Shown here piece after piece: positions 25,636 through 33,218 of a stretch of DNA of 64,000 nucleotides. Below the pieces are notes generated by a model. The model was not told where the DNA came from, ran no database searches, and saw only the letters and a list, made by a program, of their open reading frames with translations. The stretch comes from Variovorax sp. OV329. Its GTDB lineage: Bacteria; Pseudomonadota; Gammaproteobacteria; Burkholderiales; Burkholderiaceae_C. Each line of letters starts with the position of its first letter. Positions within the stretch are counted from its first letter, which is position 1. The position numbers and the translations under genes were made by a program. The DNA lies in assembly GCF_900114785.1 (NCBI RefSeq), contig NZ_FOUG01000006.1, forward strand, positions 1 to 64,000, given 5' to 3'.

Positions 25636-26910
25636 TCATGGACGGGCCGTGTTGCGCAGCTTCGCGCGCTCGTTCGCGGCCGGCGCGGCGTGGGCCGCAT
25701 GCGTGCGTGCACGGCCGCCCTTCTCGGCCCAGGTGCGGGTCCAGCGGATCTGCATGACTCGCATCACGCCCAGCATCACCAGCGCTAGCACGGCGAAGAA
25801 GACGAAGCCCCACAGGTAGCTGCCCAGGTACTGCTTGGACAGGCCCATCGCGTTGGGCACCAGGCCGCCGCCCAGCGCGCCGATCTCTCCGATCATCGAG
25901 CCGGCCACCGCGGTGCTGGCCGGCCAGCGCAGCGGCACCAGTTGGAACAGCGCGCCGTTGCCCGCGCCCAGCGCCGCGAAGCAGACGATGAGCAGCAGCG
26001 TTGTCAAGACCAGCGACGAAGAGGCCAGGCCCACCAGCGCCAGCGCCACGGTGACCACCACCAGCACCAGCGTCAGCGTGTTGACGCCGCCCCACCGGTC
26101 GGAGATCCAGCCGCCGAAGACCCGCACCATGGCGCCCATGAAGGCCGCCAGCATGGTGAGTTGGCCCGCCTGCACCTTGCTCACGCCGAACTGGTCGTAG
26201 TAGTAGGAAGGCAGGAAGGTCGTCAGGCCGATGAAGCCGCCGAAGGTCACGCCGTAGATCAGGCTGAAGACCCAGCCGTCCTTCTCGAACAGGCAGGCGA
26301 CGTGGGCGCGGAAGCTCGCATGGCTGTCCACGTCCGGCGGCTCCTTGGCGAACACCACCATCACCGCCATCGGCAGCAGGATGGCGCAGGCAGCCACCGC
26401 GTAGACGCTCTGCCAGCCCAGCCACTGCGCCAGCGGCGGCGCCACCAGCACCGACACGGCAGTGCCCACGTTGCCCGCGCCCACCAGGCCCATGGCCAAG
26501 CCCTTGTGCTGCGGCGGGAACCAGCCCGCGCCCAGCGACAGCGCCACGCCGAAGCTGGCGCCCGCGATGCCCAGCAGCACGCCCATGGCCAGCAGGTCGT
26601 TGAAGGTCTGGACCATGAAGAAGCCGTAGAGCATGGCGACCGCGATCAGGCCCATCTCCACCAGCGTGGCGTTCTTGCGGCCGATGTATTGCGAGAGCAC
26701 GCCCAGCGGAAAGCGCATGAGGGCGCCGGCGATGATGGGCACCGAGAGCATCAGGCCCTTCTGCGCCGGCGAGAGCTGGAACGACTCGCCGATGAAGGGC
26801 GCCATCGCGCCGTTGAGCACCCAGATGCAGCACGAGAACGCGAAGTAGAGGAAGGACGCGAACAGCGTGGGTCCGTGGCCGGATTGAATGAAGGACTTGA
26901 AGCGGGTCAT
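25636..26910 (-). CDS. narK: NarK/NasA-type MFS nitrate/nitrite transporter
   Basis: A 424-residue, 12-helix major facilitator. Two nitrate-signature-like glycine-rich segments are present: LVGAGNVGTAVSVLVAP in helix 5 and ALGAGNGALFQLVP in helix 11. The first loop has PLGVLSQYIGRKNAT in place of the usual MFS GxxxDRxGRR. The protein ends with a basic tail. It would import nitrate (or exchange nitrate and nitrite). It converges on the phosphatase/kinase gene and is divergent from the ANTAR/P-box regulator, so both neighbours may act on it. Confidence 0.9.
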   Translation of the reverse strand: MTRFKSFIQSGHGPTLFASFLYFAFSCCIWVLNGAMAPFIGESFQLSPAQKGLMLSVPIIAGALMRFPLGVLSQYIGRKNATLVEMGLIAVAMLYGFFMVQTFNDLLAMGVLLGIAGASFGVALSLGAGWFPPQHKGLAMGLVGAGNVGTAVSVLVAPPLAQWLGWQSVYAVAACAILLPMAVMVVFAKEPPDVDSHASFRAHVACLFEKDGWVFSLIYGVTFGGFIGLTTFLPSYYYDQFGVSKVQAGQLTMLAAFMGAMVRVFGGWISDRWGGVNTLTLVLVVVTVALALVGLASSSLVLTTLLLIVCFAALGAGNGALFQLVPLRWPASTAVAGSMIGEIGALGGGLVPNAMGLSKQYLGSYLWGFVFFAVLALVMLGVMRVMQIRWTRTWAEKGGRARTHAAHAAPAANERAKLRNTARP

Positions 26911-27159
26911 GGCTTTTCAGTGCGACGAATGGCCGTGGCTGCAGCCTGTGGCGGGCCGCGACCTCGGATGGAGCAGGGGGTGGATGCCGCTGGCGGACGC
27001 CGACGGCTGGAGGCTGGTTCCCGGTGCTGCTGACCAGGACAGGGCGCTGCGTGACGCGCCTTCTTCACCAATGCGGTGCTTCGTTACACCACGCCCACTC
27101 TCACGCAAGAGCCATGCCTGAATGCAGGTGCCGGCGTGGCCTATGCTCGCGGCCTTGCC

Positions 27160-28443
27160 ATGGCATCCCTTCTTCTTGCTTTTTCCAATGAATCCGCGGC
27201 ACGGGACGTGGCCGACAGGCTGCGTGCGCTGCTGGCCGGCACCGGGTTTGCCGACCCGGGTCAAACCGACTGCCGCGCTCTGGTGCAGGACTTTGCGGCG
27301 CATGCACCGCGACAGGTCTTGTTGTGCGCCACGCGAAGCGAGGACGAGCCCGCGCTGCTCGACGCGCTGAAGCCGTGGCAAGGCTCGCCGCCTTGCGCCC
27401 TGAGCTTCATCGGCAGCTGCGCGCCGGAGGCGCCTGCGACCTGGGTCGAGCGCGGCGTGCAGGGCTGGACCACGCTCGACGGACTCGACGCAGCGCGGCT
27501 GACCTCCTTGCTGGCGGAGGCGGAGGCACGCTGGCAGCGAGAACTGGCCCTGCGCACCGAGATGGATGCGCTGCGCACGCGGCTGGACGACCGCAAGTGG
27601 ATCGACCGTGCGAAGGGCATGCTGATGTCCGCACGCGCCATTGGCGAGGACGAGGCCTTCGGGCTGCTGCGCAATGCCGCCATGCATGCCAACCTGCGCT
27701 TGGGCGAGGTGTCGCGGTCGGTGCTCGAGGCGGCGCAATGGGCCGAGGCCATCAACCGCGCCGGCCAACTGCGCATGCTCTCGCAGCGCCTGGCACGCCT
27801 GGCGGCGCAGGACCTGGCCGGCATCGATGCGCGGCGTGCGCGCGTGCTGCGCAAGGAATCGGTGCAGCGCGTGCAGTCCAACCTCGACTACCTGGACGGT
27901 CTTTCGCTCGATGCCAGTGCGGCGCAAGGCCTGGGCAATGTGCGCAGTGCCTGGCAGGGGCTGTCCACCGCGCTCGGCGAGCGCCTGGCGTCCGATGGCC
28001 TGGCCGATCTCGACCAGCGGGCCGATGCCCTCCTGCGCAGCGCCGAGTTGCTCGCTGATGCACTCGAAGCCAGCGGCGCACGGCGCGCGCTGCGCATCGT
28101 GAACATCTGCGGGCGCCAGCGCATGCGTGCGCAGCGCGTGGCCAAGGATGCGCTGCTCGCCTCGGTGCTGGGGCAGGGCGCCGCACAGGCGCGGCTCGCG
28201 CCGACCATGGACGAATTCGAGGCAGCGCTGCTCGAACTGGAGCAGGCGCCGCTGAGCACCAGCGAGATCCGCGCGACCCTGGCGCAGGCGCGCGACGAGT
28301 GGCTGCTGCTGTTGGGCGGCATTCGCAATGCCGACAGCAGTGAAGGCCGCATGGCGCTGGTGCGCGCCAGCGAAGCGCTGCTGCTGCGCTTCGACCGGCT
28401 CACCGACGCCTACGAGCACAGCCTGCAGGTCATCATGTCCTGA
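27160..28443 (+). CDS. ANTAR regulator with NarX/PilJ-like P-box motifs
   Basis: A 427-residue soluble protein. Residues 1-118 look like a degenerate receiver domain without a clear phosphoacceptor Asp. Residues about 130-192 are an ANTAR RNA-binding domain (LDDRKWIDRAKGMLMSAR, then DEAFGLLRNAAMHANLRLGE). The remainder is helical and contains two P-box-like motifs, AINRAGQLRMLSQRLARL (197-214) and IVNICGRQRMRAQRVAK (313-329), of the type found in the nitrate-sensing NarX/NarQ periplasmic domain and in PilJ-N domains. No signal peptide or transmembrane segment is seen, so sensing would be cytoplasmic. It lies between narK and nrtC. A NasT-like antiterminator responding directly to nitrate is the best guess. 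The ATG at 27160 is chosen over an upstream frame that adds an implausible leader. Confidence 0.85.
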   Translation: MASLLLAFSNESAARDVADRLRALLAGTGFADPGQTDCRALVQDFAAHAPRQVLLCATRSEDEPALLDALKPWQGSPPCALSFIGSCAPEAPATWVERGVQGWTTLDGLDAARLTSLLAEAEARWQRELALRTEMDALRTRLDDRKWIDRAKGMLMSARAIGEDEAFGLLRNAAMHANLRLGEVSRSVLEAAQWAEAINRAGQLRMLSQRLARLAAQDLAGIDARRARVLRKESVQRVQSNLDYLDGLSLDASAAQGLGNVRSAWQGLSTALGERLASDGLADLDQRADALLRSAELLADALEASGARRALRIVNICGRQRMRAQRVAKDALLASVLGQGAAQARLAPTMDEFEAALLELEQAPLSTSEIRATLAQARDEWLLLLGGIRNADSSEGRMALVRASEALLLRFDRLTDAYEHSLQVIMS

Positions 28444-28498
28444 ACCACGCAGGGCACGCAGTGTTCGCATGGCTTGGTCGCCGCCAGTCCGGAGAGGC

Positions 28499-29308
28499 TC
28501 AGGCCGCGGCCTTTTCCACGTGCGCCTGCCGTGTGTAGAGGAAGTCGATGACCGCCTTGCGCGCATGCACGTAGGCCGGGTCTTCGGCCAGCTCGACGCG
28601 GTTGCGCGGGCGCGGCAGGTCCACGTCCAGCACCTCGCCGATGGTGGCGCCGGGGCCGTTGGTGAGCATCACGATCTTGTCCGAGAGCAGCACGGCCTCG
28701 TCCACGTCGTGCGTCACCATCACCACCGTGCTGTGCGTGTTGGCGACGATGGCCAGCAACTCGTCCTGCAGCTTGGCGCGGGTGAGGGCGTCGAGCGCGC
28801 CGAAGGGCTCGTCCATCAGCAGCACCTTGGGCTCCATCGACAGCGCACGTGCGATGCCCACGCGCTGCTTCATGCCGCCGGAGATCTCGCCGGGCCGCTT
28901 TTGCGCCGCGGCCGTGAGGCCTACCAGCGCCAGCGCTGCATCGGTGCGCGAGCGCAACTGGGCCTTGCCTTCGCTCGCAGCGAACACGCGTTCCACCGCC
29001 AGGTAGACATTCTCGAAGCAGGTGAGCCAGGGCAGCAGCGAATGGTTCTGGAACACCACCGCGCGCTCCGGGCCCGGGCCGCGGATCTCGCGGTTGGCGC
29101 ACAGGAGCGTGCCCTGCGTGGGCGAGGCGAGCCCGGCGATCAGGTTCAGCAGCGTGGACTTGCCGCAGCCAGAGTGGCCGATAAGCGTCACGAACTCGCC
29201 CTTGGCCACGTTCAGATTGATGCCCTGCAAGGCGAGGAAGCTGCCCTTGGCCGTCTTGAAGCGCTGCTCGACGCCGCGGATTTCGATGTACTTCAGGTCG
29301 TTGTTCAT
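28499..29308 (-). CDS. nrtC: Nitrate ABC transporter, ATP-binding subunit
   Basis: A 269-residue ABC ATPase of the nitrate/sulfonate/taurine family. Walker A is GHSGCGKST, the Q-loop region VVFQNHSLLPWL, the signature ISGGMKQRVGIARALS, Walker B VLLMDEPFGALD and the switch His is in VTHDVDE. It corresponds to NasD of Klebsiella; the cyanobacterial NrtC has an extra substrate-binding domain that is absent here. The start overlaps the permease stop by 4 nt. It is the last gene of nrtABC and converges on the ANTAR/P-box gene. Confidence 0.92.
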   Translation of the reverse strand: MNNDLKYIEIRGVEQRFKTAKGSFLALQGINLNVAKGEFVTLIGHSGCGKSTLLNLIAGLASPTQGTLLCANREIRGPGPERAVVFQNHSLLPWLTCFENVYLAVERVFAASEGKAQLRSRTDAALALVGLTAAAQKRPGEISGGMKQRVGIARALSMEPKVLLMDEPFGALDALTRAKLQDELLAIVANTHSTVVMVTHDVDEAVLLSDKIVMLTNGPGATIGEVLDVDLPRPRNRVELAEDPAYVHARKAVIDFLYTRQAHVEKAAA

Positions 29309-30240
29309 GCCTTGACCTCCTCGAAGGTGAATGCGGTGGCGATGCGGATCAGCGCAAATTCGAGCAGCAGGCCCACGATGCCGATCACGAAGATCGCGAT
29401 GATGATGTTCTTGACGTTGAGGTTGTTCCACTCGTCCCACACCCAGAAGCCGATGCCCACGCCGCCCGTCAGCATCTCGGCCGCGACGATCACCAGCCAG
29501 GCAGTGCCCACCGCGAGCCGCACGCCGGTGAGCATGTAGGGCAGCACGGCAGGAAAGAGGATCTTCGTGAGCACTTTCCATTCGGACAGCTGCAGCACCT
29601 TGGCCACGTTCATGTAGTCCTGCGGCACGCGCTGCACGCCCACCGCGGTGTTGATGACCATGGGCCAGATCGAGCAGATGAAGATGGTCCAGATGGCCGC
29701 CGGGTTGGCGCCCTTGAAGACCAGCAGCCCGATGGGCAGCCAGGCCAGCGGGGACACCGGGCGCAGCAGGCTGATCAGCGGGTTGAACATGCGCGAGAGG
29801 AACTCGAAGCGGCCAATCGCAAAGCCCGCCGGAATGCCGACGGCCGCCGCCAGGCCGAAGCCCAGCGCCACGCGCTGCAGCGAGGAGAGCACGTTCCAGC
29901 CCACGCCCTGGTCGTTGGGGCCCTTGCTGTAGAAGGGATCGCTGAAGACCTGCAGCGCCTGCTGCCAGGTTTCTGCCGGCGAAGGGAAGCCGCTGGTGCT
30001 GCGCAGCGCGACCAGCTCCCACACCAGCAGCAGCAGCACGATCCCCAGCACGGGTGGCAGCAGGCGCAGCCAGATCCAGCTCCAGTCGCGCGGCGCGCGC
30101 GCCGAGGGTGGCTCGGAAAAAGCGGGCGCGAAGGGCTGCGGTGCCAGTGGTACGGGCTTGGGCGCGGCCACCGGAACCGCCGCGGATGCAGGCAGGGCGC
30201 GGGCAGCCTCGAGGGGCGAATGGAAGACGGCGCTGACCAT
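29305..30240 (-). CDS. nrtB: Nitrate ABC transporter, permease subunit
   Basis: A 311-residue inner-membrane permease. An Ala/Pro-rich cytoplasmic leader of about 50 residues precedes the first helix. Six hydrophobic segments follow, with the ABC-ATPase contact (EAA) loop visible as VAKVLQLSEWKVLTKILFPA. The membrane core LVIVAAEMLTGGVGIGFWVW matches NrtB/SsuC-type permeases. The stop overlaps the ATPase start, and nrtA lies 26 nt upstream, so the three form an operon. Confidence 0.92.
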   Translation of the reverse strand: MVSAVFHSPLEAARALPASAAVPVAAPKPVPLAPQPFAPAFSEPPSARAPRDWSWIWLRLLPPVLGIVLLLLVWELVALRSTSGFPSPAETWQQALQVFSDPFYSKGPNDQGVGWNVLSSLQRVALGFGLAAAVGIPAGFAIGRFEFLSRMFNPLISLLRPVSPLAWLPIGLLVFKGANPAAIWTIFICSIWPMVINTAVGVQRVPQDYMNVAKVLQLSEWKVLTKILFPAVLPYMLTGVRLAVGTAWLVIVAAEMLTGGVGIGFWVWDEWNNLNVKNIIIAIFVIGIVGLLLEFALIRIATAFTFEEVKA

Positions 30241-30266
30241 GGAATGTGCTCCGGTTGGGTTGCGGC

Positions 30267-31532
30267 TCAGGCGCCGTAGACCTTGAAGGAATCGGCGTAC
30301 TTCTTCGGGTCCTTGCCGTCCCACACCACGCCGTCGAAGAGCTTGCTGGTGCGCAGCACGTCCTTGGGCACCGGGGTGCCGGTGGCGGCCGCGGCCTGCT
30401 TGTAGATGTCGATCCGGTTGATCTCGGTGGCCACCTTCAGGTAGTCGGGGTGGTCCTTGAGCAGGCCCCAGCGCTTGTGCTGCGTGAGGAACCACATGCC
30501 GTCCGACAGGTAGGGGAAGTTCACCGCGCCATCGCCGTAGAACTTCATGTGGTTGGGGTCGTCCCAGTTCCTGCCCAGGCCGTTGGTGTAGCGGCCCAGG
30601 ATGCGCTGGTTGATCGCGTCGACGCTGGTGTTGACGTAGCTCTTGTCGGCAATGGTCTCGGCCATCTTGTTCTTGTTCTGCAGGCCGGCGTCGATCCACT
30701 TGCCCGCCTCGATGATGGCCGCGGTCACCGCACGCGCCGTGTTGGGGTACTTCTTGACGAAGTCGCCGGTGGTGCCCAGCACCTTCTCCGGGTGGTCCTT
30801 CCAGATGTCCTGCGTGGTGACGGCGGTGATGCCGATGCCGTCCATGATGGCGCGCTGGCCCCAGGGTTCGCCCACGCAGTAGCCGTCCATGTTGCCCACG
30901 CGCATGTTCGCAACCATCTGCGGCGGCGGCACGGTGATGACCTTGGCGTCCTTCATCGGGTTGATGCCGTTGGCCGCCATCCAGTAGTACAGCCACATGG
31001 CGTGCGTGCCGGTGGGGAAGGTCTGGGCGAAGGTGTAGTCGCCCTTCTGCGAGGCCATCAGCTTGGCGAGCGAGGCGCCGTCCACCGCGCCCTTGTCGGC
31101 CAGCTTCTTCGACAGCGTGATGGCCTGGCCGTTGTTGTTGAGGGTCATCAGCACGGCCATGTCCTTCTTCGCCCCGCCGACGCCCAGGTGCACGCCGTAG
31201 ATCAGGCCGTAGAGCACGTGGGCGAAGTCCAGTTCGCCGTTGACCAGCTTGTCGCGAACACCCGCCCAGCTGGCTTCCTTGCTGGGCACGATCTTCACGC
31301 CGTACTTCTTGTCGATGCCAAGGACGGAGGCCATCACGACGCTCGCGCAATCGGTGAGCGGGATGAAGCCGATCTTCACTTCCTCCTTCTCCGGCTTGTC
31401 CGAGCCTTGAGCCCAGACGGCCGCGCGCAGCGCCGGGTCGATGCCCAGGGCGCCGATGGCGGCGCCCTGCAGGATGCGCCGGCGGCTCAGGCCAGGTTTG
31501 CTCTTCGGAAGTTGCTGCTGCGAATCGTTCAT
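30267..31532 (-). CDS. nrtA: Nitrate ABC transporter, substrate-binding protein with Tat signal
   Basis: A 421-residue periplasmic binding protein of the NrtA/CmpA family. The N-terminus has a twin-arginine signal, LSRRRILQGAAIGALG, so it is exported folded. The mature part begins with VKIGFIPLTDCASVVMAS, followed by TFPTGTHAMWLYYWMAANGI and NMDGYCVGEPWGQRA, residues that frame the nitrate pocket in the family. It is the first gene of nrtABC. Its message has a leader of about 170 nt holding two hexaloop hairpins and an intrinsic terminator (see those entries), so expression is probably decided by NasR-dependent read-through. Confidence 0.94.
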   Translation of the reverse strand: MNDSQQQLPKSKPGLSRRRILQGAAIGALGIDPALRAAVWAQGSDKPEKEEVKIGFIPLTDCASVVMASVLGIDKKYGVKIVPSKEASWAGVRDKLVNGELDFAHVLYGLIYGVHLGVGGAKKDMAVLMTLNNNGQAITLSKKLADKGAVDGASLAKLMASQKGDYTFAQTFPTGTHAMWLYYWMAANGINPMKDAKVITVPPPQMVANMRVGNMDGYCVGEPWGQRAIMDGIGITAVTTQDIWKDHPEKVLGTTGDFVKKYPNTARAVTAAIIEAGKWIDAGLQNKNKMAETIADKSYVNTSVDAINQRILGRYTNGLGRNWDDPNHMKFYGDGAVNFPYLSDGMWFLTQHKRWGLLKDHPDYLKVATEINRIDIYKQAAAATGTPVPKDVLRTSKLFDGVVWDGKDPKKYADSFKVYGA

Positions 31533-31555
31533 GGGACGAACTCCAAGGCTGATGA

Positions 31556-31628
31556 CGAAAACAAGAAAGGCGTCCGCATCACGGCAAGCGCGCTCGCGAA
31601 CGAGCCCTTGCGGGATGGGGACGCCTTT
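31556..31628 (-). terminator. Intrinsic terminator in the nrtA leader
   Basis: On the minus strand AAAGGCGTCC and GGACGCCTTT pair perfectly (10 bp; 31619-31628 with 31566-31575). Inside are a GCAAG/CTTGC stem and a GCTCG-TTCG-CGAGC hairpin with a UUCG tetraloop. The transcript continues CTTGTTTTCG, a U-rich tract. It ends about 25 nt before the nrtA start codon, so it must be read through for nrtABC expression. Confidence 0.8.
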
Positions 31629-31638
31629 GTCCTTTTGC

Positions 31639-31698
31639 CCAGGCGACACCCTTCGTCGGATGTCTCCTGGTCTTTCGATCAAGGCCACCGTTGGCCTT
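31639..31698 (-). promoter_or_regulatory. Two hexaloop hairpins, candidate ANTAR target RNA
   Basis: Hairpin 1 (31681-31698): AAGGCC, hexaloop AACGGT, GGCCTT. Its loop has A at position 1 and G at position 4, the pattern reported for ANTAR targets. Hairpin 2 (31639-31670): arms CCAGGAGACATCC and GGGTGTCGCCTGG with one A-G mismatch and one G-U pair, hexaloop GACGAA, which keeps G at position 4 but has G at position 1. A 10-nt linker separates them. Together with the terminator 10 nt downstream this is the layout of a NasR-controlled leader. The protein NasR is encoded immediately upstream. Confidence 0.7.
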
Positions 31699-31711
31699 TG
31701 CGAGGGGAGTG

Positions 31712-31728
31712 TGCAAACGCCGTGCCAG
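31712..31728 (-). promoter_or_regulatory. Sigma-54 promoter of nrtABC
   Basis: The minus strand reads CTGGCACG-GCGT-TTGCA, an essentially perfect -24/-12 element (consensus YTGGCACG-N4-TTGCW), with exactly 10 nt between the invariant GG and GC. The predicted start is near 31701, a few bases before the first leader hairpin. A sigma-54 promoter implies an activator such as NtrC and ties nitrate uptake to nitrogen limitation. Confidence 0.85.
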
Positions 31729-31737
31729 CGGCGCGTT

Positions 31738-31754
31738 GCTCTCAAAATGAGAGC
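31738..31754. repeat. Perfect inverted repeat upstream of the sigma-54 promoter
   Basis: GCTCTCA-AAA-TGAGAGC, arms of 7 bp with a 3-bp centre, lies about 10 bp upstream of the -24 element. It could be the terminator of nasR or a protein site at the promoter. It has no T tract in the nasR direction. Confidence 0.45.
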
Positions 31755-31829
31755 GGAAGATGCTGGATTCGCCGGGGCTGCGGCGGAATCGGACCGCTCG
31801 ATGTCGGACGGCGCATCATCTTGTGCAGC

Positions 31830-31844
31830 GCACCAATCCGGTTC
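31830..31844. promoter_or_regulatory. NtrC-like enhancer site
   Basis: GCACC-AATCC-GGTTC matches the NtrC half-site pattern GCACC-N5-GGTGC at 9 of 10 positions. It is centred about 135 bp upstream of the predicted sigma-54 start, a normal enhancer distance. Only one such site was found by eye. Confidence 0.45.
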
Positions 31845-31853
31845 GGCCGCGCT

Positions 31854-33140
31854 TCACGGCGCTGCATCCTTGGGCAGGAAGTCGGCCATGGCCAGCACCG
31901 ACTCGGCCACCTCCACCAATCGGCGCTTCTGGTTCATCGCGGTCTGGCGCAGCATCTTGTGCGCGTCGTCCTCCGACAGGCGCCGGTGCGCCATCAAGAG
32001 GCCCTTGGCGCGTTCGACCAGCTTGCGTTCGTTGAGGGCGACGCGCACGGTCTCCAACTCGTCGCCCATGGACTGCAGGCGGTGCGCCTGCTCCTGCACC
32101 AGCTGCAGGATCGAGCGTTCCAGGTGCCGGCCATAGGCTGGCGTCGCGGTGTCGCCGGTGGCCAGGGGCGCGCTGCGGTCGGCGCTGCCGAAGAAGAAAT
32201 CGGCGCTGGCGGTGGGAGGCTGCTGAGCCCAGCGGGCCAGCAGCCGCTCGTGTGCTTCCAGCTCGGCGCGGGCCTGCGCGATGCGGGCTTGGGAGAGCAG
32301 GCGCAGCTCGGCGGCAAGCTCGGCCTCGATGGCCTGCATGGCGTCGATGCGCTGCGAGCAGCCGTCGAACCAGCTTGCGCTCAGTCCGGTGTCAAGTAGC
32401 GCGCCTGCGGGGGCGCTGCAGGCGACGCGGCGCAGGCGCTCCAGCTCGGCCAACTGCGCCGGCGACTGGCTGGCCCGCCAACGCGCGGCCAGGGTGGCGC
32501 TGGCGAATTCTGCAAAGGTGTGGAAGCTGGCTTCCTGCGAGGCGATCAGCTGCAGCCACTGCTGCTGGCGGGCCAACTCGCTGCGGCCGGCGCCGAAAGC
32601 GGCGGCGCCACAGGCGCGCTCCTGGCCGGCGAACTCCTTGCCCTGCATGAAGTTGAACAGCGCCACCAGCCGGCGCGAGATGTCCGGATCGGTTGCGCCG
32701 TCGGCGGCTTCGAACACCACCGCGAGCAGGCCTGCGACCAGCTTGATGAAGGCGGCGGTGGCCTGCGCCGGGTCCAGTTGCAGCCCGCCGATCCGCAGGC
32801 GCAGGGCCGGCAGCGCGTCCAGCCCCGGCAGCACCCAGGCGATGCGGGAAAAGAGCCGGCTGCCGTTGGCCGTGTGCCGCCGGCGGTCAACCGCCAGCGC
32901 GTCGAAGCCCGCACGCACCGCCTGCTCGCAGGCCAGGCATTCGAGCACCTGCTCCTCGCGCCGTCCGGCGAACTGGTGGCCACCGGAGGCCAGCACGCCG
33001 TTGGAAAGTCCGCGCTCTCGCTGCAGTGCGTGGACGAGCCGGCCGATGTCGCCCACCAGGTCGCTGGTGCGCGCCAGCTCCTCCAGCGCGTCGATCTCGC
33101 AGCGCAAGGCGGCAACAAGGAAATTCAGGCCGGTGCTCAT
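31854..33140 (-). CDS. nasR: NasR-type NIT-ANTAR nitrate-responsive antiterminator
   Basis: A 428-residue cytoplasmic regulator. Residues about 30-330 are the helical NIT (nitrate- and nitrite-sensing) domain, recognised by VHALQRERGLSNGVLASGG and ADFFFGSADRSAPL-type stretches. Residues about 354-425 are the ANTAR RNA-binding domain: LNERKLVERAKGLLMAHR, then SEDDAHKMLRQTAMNQKR. Klebsiella NasR binds nitrate through NIT and then uses ANTAR to bind the nasF leader and prevent termination. The gene here lies directly upstream of, and in the same direction as, nrtABC, whose leader carries the matching elements. It is divergent from tsaD. Confidence 0.93.
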   Translation of the reverse strand: MSTGLNFLVAALRCEIDALEELARTSDLVGDIGRLVHALQRERGLSNGVLASGGHQFAGRREEQVLECLACEQAVRAGFDALAVDRRRHTANGSRLFSRIAWVLPGLDALPALRLRIGGLQLDPAQATAAFIKLVAGLLAVVFEAADGATDPDISRRLVALFNFMQGKEFAGQERACGAAAFGAGRSELARQQQWLQLIASQEASFHTFAEFASATLAARWRASQSPAQLAELERLRRVACSAPAGALLDTGLSASWFDGCSQRIDAMQAIEAELAAELRLLSQARIAQARAELEAHERLLARWAQQPPTASADFFFGSADRSAPLATGDTATPAYGRHLERSILQLVQEQAHRLQSMGDELETVRVALNERKLVERAKGLLMAHRRLSEDDAHKMLRQTAMNQKRRLVEVAESVLAMADFLPKDAAP

Positions 33141-33206
33141 TCGTCGTCGTCGTGGCTATTTCTGGGGCTATCGAGCAACATTCGTGCCCCAAAACGATGC
33201 GGCGCC

Positions 33207-33212
33207 TAAACT
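33207..33212 (+). promoter_or_regulatory. Candidate -10 hexamer of tsaD
   Basis: TAAACT ends 6 nt before the tsaD ATG, and no Shine-Dalgarno is present. If used, transcription would begin at or next to the A of the start codon. The -35 is not evident. Confidence 0.4.
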
Positions 33213-33218
33213 CCCCGC

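Noticed and set aside
26909..27121. A 70-codon plus-strand frame in the narK - ANTAR gap (MAFQCDEWPWLQ...)
   Set aside because: It begins inside the narK start codon region, has no ribosome-binding site and no recognisable family. Possible but unsupported. No terminator or hexaloop leader was found for narK in this 249-bp gap either.
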